DNA of 5,779 nt from Candidatus Zixiibacteriota bacterium (GTDB taxonomy: Bacteria > Zixibacteria > MSB-5A5 > GN15 > PGXB01). Location of the stretch: NCBI GenBank assembly GCA_026397495.1, contig JAPLUS010000160.1:1-5779 (forward strand), written 5' to 3'. Below, one piece after another: positions 1 through 5,331 of this stretch. Both the position numbers and the translations under genes were made by a program. The notes beneath the pieces were generated by a model. That model saw only the letters and a program-made list of their open reading frames with translations. It had not been told where the DNA came from and did not search any database. The first letter of the stretch is position 1, and every line of letters starts with the position of its first letter.

Positions 1-54
1 CTACCTTTACTACGAGCACTGCAAGATGTCGCCGATTTGCTACCGAAACCCTGA
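1..54 (+). CDS. Possible C-terminal tail of an upstream gene (partial)
   Basis: Frame 1 is open from the left edge to a TGA at 52-54 and encodes LPLLRALQDVADLLPKP, a leucine-rich stretch that could form an amphipathic C-terminal helix. Seventeen codons are too few to assign a family. Frame 3 is also open to a TAG at 57-59 but gives a less protein-like Thr/Arg-rich peptide, so frame 1 is preferred only on composition. The stretch could equally be non-coding, or lie opposite a minus-strand gene. No function is proposed. Confidence 0.25.
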   Translation, partial: LPLLRALQDVADLLPKP

Positions 55-128
55 AGTAGTACATGCTGAAGGCCTTTTTTATTATAGCCGTGTTTATCTT
101 CAAGGGAAGCTACTGTTTATGCCGCCCC

Positions 129-172
129 CGGCAAAAAAGAAGATTGCTTTTTGCCGATATTTATTTATTATT
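129..172 (+). terminator. Inverted repeat with T-rich tail; possible weak terminator or leader hairpin
   Basis: CGGCAAAAA (129-137) and TTTTTGCCG (148-156) are perfect reverse complements, giving a 9-bp stem around a 10-nt loop, followed by an A/T-rich stretch (157-172) with many T residues but no unbroken T run. It could end transcription of an upstream gene or sit in the cmk leader. The stem has only four G-C pairs, so it would be a weak terminator. A competing 4-bp hairpin (GCCG 121-124 with CGGC 129-132) shares the left arm. Its position just before the cmk start also argues that this DNA is not coding. Confidence 0.35.
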
Positions 173-179
173 GGTGCTA

Positions 180-878
180 ATGCCCAAACCATATAAACTG
201 TCCGGGTTCTCAGGAAAAATTATTGCCATCGATGGTCCGGCTGGCTCAGGTAAATCAACTACGGCAAGAATACTGGCCGCCCGGCTGGGTTATATCTACT
301 TGGATACCGGGGCCATGTACCGTTCCATTACCTTGTTTGCTCTACGCAATAATATTTCAATTGAGGATGGACATGCTCTGGGAGCCATAGCCCGGAAATT
401 AAATATTGATTTTAAAATGGACGGTGACCTCAATCGGGTTTTCTTGAATGGCGAGGATATCACGACCGCGATTCGTCTACCGGAAGTAACCGTGGCAGTT
501 TCGCAAATTTCGGCTCATCTTGAAGTCAGAGAAGCGATGGTAAAACAGCAGAGAAAGATTGCCAAGGGCGGTAATGTTGTCGCCGAAGGACGTGATACCA
601 CCTCGGTGGTTTTCCCCAAAGCCGATTTGAAAGTATATCTTGATGCGTCACTCAAGGAACGGGCGCGACGGCGCCTGATAGATTTTGCACGTTTAAATAT
701 TAATTCCTCTCTTGTGGAGCAAGGAAAGGATTTGGCCAGACGGGACAGTCTCGACAGCAAACGCCCCCATTCACCTTTAACCCGGACATCTGATTCGGTG
801 ATTATCGATACAACTAATCTGACTATTGAAGAGCAAATTGAAAAGATTATCAAGCTGGCGAAATCACATTTTACTTAA
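180..878 (+). CDS. cmk: Cytidylate kinase (CMP/dCMP kinase)
   Basis: Cytosolic P-loop kinase that phosphorylates CMP and dCMP with ATP to the diphosphates, feeding RNA, DNA and CDP-lipid precursor pools. From this start the protein is 232 residues, close to the usual 220-230. Visible motifs are the Walker A loop GPAGSGKST (residues 19-27), DTGAMYR (42-48), EGRD (136-139) followed by VVFP (143-146) and a KVYLDAS strand, and the RRDSLDSKR...PL segment (187-200) with conserved arginines and aspartates of the lid and CMP-binding region. The residues after GRD are TTS, where the family usually has (I/M)GT. The frame stays open back to an ATG at 63, but those 39 extra residues are hydrophobic, unlike the family, and span an inverted repeat, so ATG 180 is chosen. 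GTG 174 and TTG 171 are alternatives. No Shine-Dalgarno sequence is visible. plsC follows after 2 nt, so the two genes probably share a transcript. Confidence 0.95.
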   Translation: MPKPYKLSGFSGKIIAIDGPAGSGKSTTARILAARLGYIYLDTGAMYRSITLFALRNNISIEDGHALGAIARKLNIDFKMDGDLNRVFLNGEDITTAIRLPEVTVAVSQISAHLEVREAMVKQQRKIAKGGNVVAEGRDTTSVVFPKADLKVYLDASLKERARRRLIDFARLNINSSLVEQGKDLARRDSLDSKRPHSPLTRTSDSVIIDTTNLTIEEQIEKIIKLAKSHFT

Positions 879-880
879 GT

Positions 881-1507
881 ATGAAATTTGCATATAATGC
901 CGGAAAATTGCTATTTAAATCAGGGGCTCGACTTTTCAGATTTAGAATTTTGCAATTGGAGCATGTTCCCGCAATAGGGCCATTCATTGTTGCCTGTAAT
1001 CATATTTCATATTTTGATCCCCCTTTGGTGGGAGCGGCTATTCCCCGTGAAATCAATTTTATGGCCAAAAAAGAACTATTCAAGAATAAACTTTTTGGAA
1101 AACTTTTAGGGCGCGTTAATGCCCATCCGATTAATCGCGGTGGTTTTGATAAAGCCGCTCTTAACACCGCCATAAGGATTCTGAAAACCGGGCAGGCGAT
1201 CCTAATTTTTCCAGAAGGGACAAGAGCCAAATATGGCGATTTTTTGCCCCCCCGCCCCGGTATAGGCCTAATTGCCATTAAGACAATAGTACCGGTAATA
1301 CCGGCCTACATAAATGGCACCAATCAACTTCGAGCCTGCCTTTTGGGCCGAGAGCGTATGGGAGTCATCTTTGGAAAGCCCTTTTCACAAGAAGAGATTG
1401 CCGGCTATCAAGACAACAAGGGAGATTATCAAAAGCTGGCCGGGGAGATTATGGAACGGATTAGAAGCTTAAAGGAAAAATTCTCGAATTGGGACAAGAG
1501 GAGTTGA
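881..1507 (+). CDS. plsC: 1-acyl-sn-glycerol-3-phosphate acyltransferase family protein (PlsC-like)
   Basis: Predicted lysophosphatidic acid acyltransferase, which adds the second acyl chain to make phosphatidic acid at the inner face of the cytoplasmic membrane. The 208-residue protein shows the family blocks in order: the catalytic NHxxxxD motif as NHISYFD (residues 40-46; H41 and D46), a substrate-binding block around INRGGFD (84-90), FPEGTR (110-115) and the proline block VPVIP (137-141). The length suits the short single-domain members of the family. There is no clear N-terminal membrane helix, so membrane contact would be peripheral or through the amphipathic N-terminus. Start ATG 881 lies 2 nt after the cmk stop without a Shine-Dalgarno sequence, which suggests translational coupling. 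The TGA stop overlaps the -35 hexamer of the rpsA promoter candidate. The acyl-acceptor is inferred from the family; acyltransferases for other lysophospholipids carry the same motifs. Confidence 0.92.
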   Translation: MKFAYNAGKLLFKSGARLFRFRILQLEHVPAIGPFIVACNHISYFDPPLVGAAIPREINFMAKKELFKNKLFGKLLGRVNAHPINRGGFDKAALNTAIRILKTGQAILIFPEGTRAKYGDFLPPRPGIGLIAIKTIVPVIPAYINGTNQLRACLLGRERMGVIFGKPFSQEEIAGYQDNKGDYQKLAGEIMERIRSLKEKFSNWDKRS

Positions 1508-1532
1508 CATTCAGGATAAATTGTATAATAAT
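1504..1532 (+). promoter_or_regulatory. Predicted housekeeping-sigma promoter for rpsA
   Basis: A perfect TTGACA (1504-1509) overlaps the plsC stop codon. Downstream lies a perfect TATAAT (1524-1529), but the spacer is only 14 bp. The overlapping hexamer AATAAT (1527-1532) gives the standard 17-bp spacer with one mismatch. Either pairing would start transcription near 1537-1540 and give a leader of about 100 nt. The position before a ribosomal protein gene supports a real promoter; which -10 is used cannot be decided from sequence. Confidence 0.65.
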
Positions 1533-1536
1533 GTTA

Positions 1537-1611
1537 AGTTAAGTCAATTGCCTTTGGGCCGACTTACTAAAGCAGAATATCCCACCTTAGGTATTTCCAT
1601 GCCTTGGGATA
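1537..1611 (+). promoter_or_regulatory. Structured rpsA 5' leader with two predicted hairpins
   Basis: Hairpin 1 (1537-1568) pairs TAAGTC (1540-1545) with GACTTA (1561-1566), can extend by two pairs past a bulged T, and has an inner GCC/GGC stem (1550-1552 with 1557-1559). Hairpin 2 (1578-1611) pairs TATCCCA (1578-1584) with TGGGATA (1605-1611), then after a 4-nt bulge pairs AGGTA (1589-1593) with TGCCT (1600-1604), including one G-U pair, around a 6-nt loop. It ends 9 nt before the Shine-Dalgarno. In E. coli, a folded rpsA leader mediates repression by S1 itself; a similar role here is inference only. Confidence 0.4.
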
Positions 1612-1620
1612 AATATAGTT

Positions 1621-1628
1621 TAAGGAGG
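1621..1628 (+). promoter_or_regulatory. Full-consensus Shine-Dalgarno of rpsA
   Basis: TAAGGAGG matches the canonical anti-Shine-Dalgarno end of 16S rRNA over 8 nt. It lies 11 nt upstream of ATG 1640, slightly long but workable, and fixes the start of rpsA at 1640. No other gene in the window has a comparable site. Confidence 0.9.
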
Positions 1629-1639
1629 ATTTTTAAAAA

Positions 1640-3739
1640 ATGGCAGTAGCCAAAACTCAAAAGAAGAGGACAACTAAAGTAACAGGAGGTGGAGTCCAAC
1701 CCAAATTGACCAAAAGGAAAGCGGGCGCCGCAAAAAAAACCAAAGTCAAGAAAGTCAAACTGGTCAAGAAAGAAGAGATAAAAGGCACTACCGCTTTAAT
1801 TGAGCGAGAAGCGAAACCGACCGAGCAGATTGTAACGGTTCGCAGACAACGTGTCTTCGAAAAGGCGGCGGTAAAGGAAGAAATCCCGCGGAAAGCAGTT
1901 GCGGAGCCGGAGACTGTGGCTTCGATGAAATTAACCGAAATCGATAGCCGCGAGTACTCGCCGGATGAATATAAACGCCTCCTTGAAATGTATGAAGGAA
2001 CAATTAAGGATATCAAAGAAGGTGAAATTGTTGCCGGAACGGTCTTAGGCGTAAGCAAAAATGATGTTATTGTAGATGTTGGTTTTAAATCGGAGGGGAT
2101 TATTTCCCTTTCAGAATTTACATGGCCACTAAATATTGCCGTCGGCGATAAAATTGATGTTTATCTGGAGGAGATTGAAGATCAGAACGGCCAATTGATT
2201 CTATCCAAACAAAAGGCCGATTTTATGAAGGTCTGGGATGGAATTCAGGATGCCTATGATTCGGGCGAACTGATTGCCGGCCGACTGGTCCGCCGTGTTA
2301 AAGGTGGTGTGGTTGTTGATATAATGGGTGTTGATGCCTTCCTGCCGGGCTCACAAATTGCCTTAAGACAGGTTCCTAATTTTGATGCTCTCATTAATAC
2401 GACGCTACAGCTTAAAATCATTAAGCTCAATAAAAGTCGCCGTAATATCGTTGTTTCTCGTCGAGTTGTTCTTGAAGAAGAGCGGGAATCAAAAAAAGTC
2501 ACTTTGCTTAAGGAAATTGCTATTAGTCAAGTTCGCGAAGGGATTGTCAAGAATATAACCGATTTTGGTGTTTTTATTGATCTGAATGGTGTGGATGGCT
2601 TACTTCATATCACCGATATGTCATGGGGCCGAGTTAAGCACCCCAGCGAGATGGTTTCTTTGGGCGATAAAATCATGGTCAAGATTCTTGATTATGATGA
2701 GAAAACCTCGCGGATATCACTCGGTTTGAAGCAACTTACCCCGTATCCATGGGAGAATATCGAAGAGAAATACCCCATTGGCAAGAAAGTTACCGGACGG
2801 GTGGTCTCCATCACTGATTACGGTGCTTTTATAGAGCTGGAAAAAGGAATTGAAGGGCTTATCCATATCTCCGAGATGTCTTGGACGCAGCATATTAAGC
2901 ATCCCTCTAAAATAATGAATGTCGGGGACAAGATTGATGCCGTGGTCCTTTCCGTGGATAAGGATAACGAGAAAATCTCTCTTGGTATAAAGCAGATGGA
3001 ACCTGATCCATGGGATACGATAGAGAGGAAATATCCGGTCGGAAAAGTTGTCTCCGGAAAAGTCCGCAACCTTACCGCTTTTGGCACTTTTGTCGAATTG
3101 GAGGAAGGAATCGACGGGCTGATTCATATTTCCGATATGTCCTGGACCAAGAGGGTCCAACACCCCTCGGAATTGATGAAAAAAGGGGACAAGATTGATA
3201 TTAAAATTCTCCGTATTGATCATGAGAATAGACGTATTTCTCTTGGTTATAAGCAACTTAAAGAAGATCCATGGCCGGAAATTGCCAAGAAATATGCGCT
3301 TGGTTCGGAATGTCTGGGGACGATAACCAGAGTCTTGGATCGTGGCGTAACCGTTGAACTTGACGATGAAGTCGAGGGTTTTGTTCCGACGGTACAGCTT
3401 GGCAAATCAGATTTAGACAATCCGACCAATGCTTTTTCCGATGGGGATCAGATACCTCTGCAAGTTGTTGAATTCGATAGAACCGCCCATAAGATAGTCC
3501 TCTCCGTAGCTGCTTATTATGAGAATAGGGAAAAGGCGGAATTAGATCGCTTCATCGCCGATCATCCCACGCGGACCGTCCCTATGAGCGACGCCATCGA
3601 TGAAAAATCCTCAAACTTGAGATCGAAAGACTATAAAGTCTCCCCGGAATCTCCAGTTGAAGACGAATCAATCGCAGATGGGTCGCCGGATATCCCCACT
3701 CCTGAAGAGGAATCACCCGGCGAGAACCGATCAGCCTGA
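1640..3739 (+). CDS. rpsA: 30S ribosomal protein S1 with long basic N-terminal extension
   Basis: Ribosomal protein S1, which binds mRNA at the small subunit and assists translation initiation, especially on structured or weakly Shine-Dalgarno-led messages. At 699 residues it is longer than the 557 of E. coli S1. Six S1 (OB-fold) domains are visible at about 126-192, 209-275, 297-365, 382-452, 469-540 and 554-625. Domains 3-5 carry the classic signature: (F/Y)G.F near the start, GL(I/L)HI(S/T)(D/E)MSW, and an (I/R)SLG(L/I/Y)KQ end. Domains 1, 2 and 6 are diverged, as is usual. The first 48 residues hold 18 Lys/Arg against 2 Glu, followed by a low-complexity charged linker to about residue 105. 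The last 35 residues are acidic and rich in Ser and Pro. ATG 1640 is supported by the Shine-Dalgarno at 1621-1628; an internal ATG at 1925 could start a form without the extension. The gene has its own predicted promoter and terminator. Confidence 0.97.
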   Translation: MAVAKTQKKRTTKVTGGGVQPKLTKRKAGAAKKTKVKKVKLVKKEEIKGTTALIEREAKPTEQIVTVRRQRVFEKAAVKEEIPRKAVAEPETVASMKLTEIDSREYSPDEYKRLLEMYEGTIKDIKEGEIVAGTVLGVSKNDVIVDVGFKSEGIISLSEFTWPLNIAVGDKIDVYLEEIEDQNGQLILSKQKADFMKVWDGIQDAYDSGELIAGRLVRRVKGGVVVDIMGVDAFLPGSQIALRQVPNFDALINTTLQLKIIKLNKSRRNIVVSRRVVLEEERESKKVTLLKEIAISQVREGIVKNITDFGVFIDLNGVDGLLHITDMSWGRVKHPSEMVSLGDKIMVKILDYDEKTSRISLGLKQLTPYPWENIEEKYPIGKKVTGRVVSITDYGAFIELEKGIEGLIHISEMSWTQHIKHPSKIMNVGDKIDAVVLSVDKDNEKISLGIKQMEPDPWDTIERKYPVGKVVSGKVRNLTAFGTFVELEEGIDGLIHISDMSWTKRVQHPSELMKKGDKIDIKILRIDHENRRISLGYKQLKEDPWPEIAKKYALGSECLGTITRVLDRGVTVELDDEVEGFVPTVQLGKSDLDNPTNAFSDGDQIPLQVVEFDRTAHKIVLSVAAYYENREKAELDRFIADHPTRTVPMSDAIDEKSSNLRSKDYKVSPESPVEDESIADGSPDIPTPEEESPGENRSA
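2528..3259 (+). repeat. Three tandem S1-domain repeats within rpsA (domains 3-5)
   Basis: Domains 3, 4 and 5 of S1 recur at 85-87 residues (255-261 nt), measured between the FG/YG motifs at residues 309, 394 and 481. Each contains a near-identical HI(S/T)(D/E)MSW block and a KQ(L/M)..(Y/D)PW linker. These are ancient protein-level repeats typical of S1, but similar enough at DNA level to complicate short-read assembly. Confidence 0.85.
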
Positions 3740-3781
3740 TACTATTATAAATACGGATTGGTTGTATTGGTTTTGAGATAA

Positions 3782-3812
3782 GGCGGCGTCAAAAGCGCCG
3801 CCCTATTTTTTT
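3782..3812 (+). terminator. Intrinsic terminator of rpsA
   Basis: GGCGGCG (3782-3788) and CGCCGCC (3796-3802) form a perfect 7-bp all-G/C stem with a 7-nt loop, followed after three bases by seven T residues (3806-3812). It lies 42 nt after the rpsA stop and ends 18 nt before the mtaB start, so it probably separates the two transcription units or limits expression of mtaB. Confidence 0.92.
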
Positions 3813-3830
3813 AAAAGAAAAGATTCGGTC

Positions 3831-5108
3831 ATGAAAAAAGTGGCTTTGGAAACGATCGGCTGTCGGCTAAACCAATATGAGACGGAGAAAATAGCCGCCC
3901 AATTGGTTCAAATAGGATTTGAAAGAGTTGATTTCAGCGACCAGGCCGACCTCTATATCATCAATACCTGCACCGTAACCGGCCGGGCCGATGCCAGTTG
4001 TCGAAAAGCTATTTCTCGAGCCGTTCGGCGAAATAATCATTCACCTCTGGTGATAATGGGCTGCTATGTTTCCTCCGCCGGGCGGAAGGCGATAGACCCG
4101 GGGTCAGTCGCTTTGATAGTAGGCAATAATGAAAAAGAAAATATTATTTCAATCCTCCGCCAGCGTTTCCCCGATCTATTTTTCGGCGATTATTATGATG
4201 AGAAAATTAGTCTGCTTAAGGAATTTTATAAGCACCATCGCGCCTGGGTAAAGATTGGAGATGGATGCAATCAGAAATGCTCCTTCTGCATCGTGCCCAC
4301 AGTAAGAGGAGCCTTGGCGAACCGTTCTCCGGACGAAATTGTCTCGGAAATAAGCAGTCTTTGTTCCGCCGGATATTGCGAGATTGTATTAACGGGAGTC
4401 CATATCGGCAGATACCGATCCGGCCATATAAACTCAACGGCGGAACTATTACAATTTCTCTTATCGAAAACTGATATCCCCCGTCTTAGATTATCTTCGA
4501 TTGAACCGCAGGAGGTAACCCCACAGCTTATTTCCGTGATGCATGAATTGCGTAGGCAGGTTTGTCGCCATCTTCATATTCCACTTCAGTCCGGTTCCGA
4601 CCGGATTTTGGCGATGATGAATCGGCCATATACGGCCGGCCGTTACTTGGAAATTCTTCAGATAGCCAAGGAGAAAATTGCCGGAATTGTTATTGGCGCC
4701 GATGTCATAGTTGGTTTTCCGGGAGAAGAAGAAACGGATTTTCTGAAAACCATTGATATTGTCAAATCCGGCTTGATTGATTACCTACATGTTTTTTCCT
4801 ATTCAGATAGGGCCGGAACGGAAGCGTCGAAATTGCCGCTGAAAGTTCAGCCGAATCTTATTAAGGAACGAAACAAGATATTGCGCTGTCTTTCAGCTGA
4901 GTGCTATGCCCGGGCACTGAAAAGAGAAATAGGTTCTATGGCCTATGCGATCTCCGAACATAAAGCCCAAAGCGGCGATTTTTGTTGGGGGATAACTGAC
5001 AATTATCTTAAGATATCTATGCCGATGAAGGGCGCCGCCTCAAAGGATATCGTTAAAATGAAAGTAATAAAGGCAACCTTAGAATATTTGACCGGCGAAC
5101 CGATCTGA
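3831..5108 (+). CDS. mtaB: tRNA (N6-threonylcarbamoyladenosine(37)-C2)-methylthiotransferase, MtaB type
   Basis: Radical SAM enzyme that converts t6A at position 37 of ANN-decoding tRNAs to ms2t6A, stabilising codon-anticodon pairing. The 425-residue protein has the expected three parts. An N-terminal UPF0004 domain has cluster-binding cysteines C11 (in GCRLNQYE), C47 (NTCTVT) and C78 (MGC). A radical SAM core has CxxxCxxC at C146, C150 and C153, plus the PLQSGSD (251-257) and VGFPGE (294-299) motifs. A C-terminal TRAM-like segment runs from about 366 and would contact tRNA. All six cysteines are present and the length is normal. GCRLNQYE and GDGCNQKCSFC favour MtaB over the relatives MiaB and RimO. 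ATG 3831 gives a proper family N-terminus (MKKVALETIGC), though there is only an A-rich stretch and no Shine-Dalgarno upstream. The rpsA terminator ends 18 nt before the start, leaving little room for a separate promoter. Confidence 0.93.
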   Translation: MKKVALETIGCRLNQYETEKIAAQLVQIGFERVDFSDQADLYIINTCTVTGRADASCRKAISRAVRRNNHSPLVIMGCYVSSAGRKAIDPGSVALIVGNNEKENIISILRQRFPDLFFGDYYDEKISLLKEFYKHHRAWVKIGDGCNQKCSFCIVPTVRGALANRSPDEIVSEISSLCSAGYCEIVLTGVHIGRYRSGHINSTAELLQFLLSKTDIPRLRLSSIEPQEVTPQLISVMHELRRQVCRHLHIPLQSGSDRILAMMNRPYTAGRYLEILQIAKEKIAGIVIGADVIVGFPGEEETDFLKTIDIVKSGLIDYLHVFSYSDRAGTEASKLPLKVQPNLIKERNKILRCLSAECYARALKREIGSMAYAISEHKAQSGDFCWGITDNYLKISMPMKGAASKDIVKMKVIKATLEYLTGEPI

Positions 5109-5331
5109 TTACATTGACTCTTTAAATTCCTTTGGACAATTCCATTTTAGAATTATTTGCCCTCCCTAAGGGAAAAATTTTCACTATTTAAATCTCTTTT
5201 GACATTTTTCGAGTTATTGCGGAACTGTCTTAACTTCTCTTGTGACAATGAGTAAGGGGGCTCTTTGTGATATCGGCATACCCCTTGCTAAACTGACCTT
5301 CGGCGAAATGTAGCTATACGTTTAAACCATT
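5109..5331 (+). other. Intergenic region, A/T-rich, with a hairpin and short repeats
   Basis: No open reading frame worth calling lies here. The clearest structure is an inverted repeat, AGTAAGGGG (5251-5259) with CCCCTTGCT (5281-5289), which pairs over nine positions with one G-U around a 21-nt loop. Two near-copies, CTCTTGTGA (5237-5245) and CTCTTTGTGA (5261-5270), lie 24 nt apart. A perfect TTGACA at 5199-5204 has no -10 hexamer at a proper distance. No good terminator for mtaB was found. Confidence 0.5.
5293..5320 (+). promoter_or_regulatory. Weak promoter candidate for the last gene
   Basis: CTGACC (5293-5298) and TATACG (5315-5320) match the -35 and -10 consensus at four of six positions each, with a 16-bp spacer. 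Transcription would start near 5327, leaving a leader of only about 5 nt before ATG 5332. This would fit the missing Shine-Dalgarno, but matches of this quality occur often by chance. Confidence 0.2.

Noticed and set aside
63..179. Extended cmk reading frame beginning at ATG 63, with a hydrophobic 39-residue leader resembling a signal peptide.
   Set aside because: Cmk is cytosolic and families start close to the P-loop. The extra segment is not family-like and covers a perfect inverted repeat, and ATG 180 gives a normal length.
515..853. Minus-strand open frame of 112 codons opposite cmk.
   Set aside because: Ser/Arg-rich composition typical of antisense translation, and fully inside a clear gene.
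1240..1258. T6 and C7 homopolymers within plsC, a possible slippage or phase-variation tract.
   Set aside because: The tracts are short, the frame is intact, and phase variation of a core lipid gene is unlikely. A sequencing error hot spot is the most that can be said.
2717..3256. Minus-strand open frame of 179 codons opposite rpsA.
   Set aside because: It is the antisense shadow of repetitive S1 domains. The plus-strand frame is an unmistakable family member and the minus frame shows no known domain.
5163..5185. TCCC-TAA-GGGA followed by A/T-rich sequence after mtaB as a terminator.
   Set aside because: Only a 4-bp stem with a 3-nt loop and A residues before the T run; too weak to call.
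5199..5204. Perfect TTGACA as a promoter for the last gene.
   Set aside because: No -10-like hexamer at 15-19 bp downstream.
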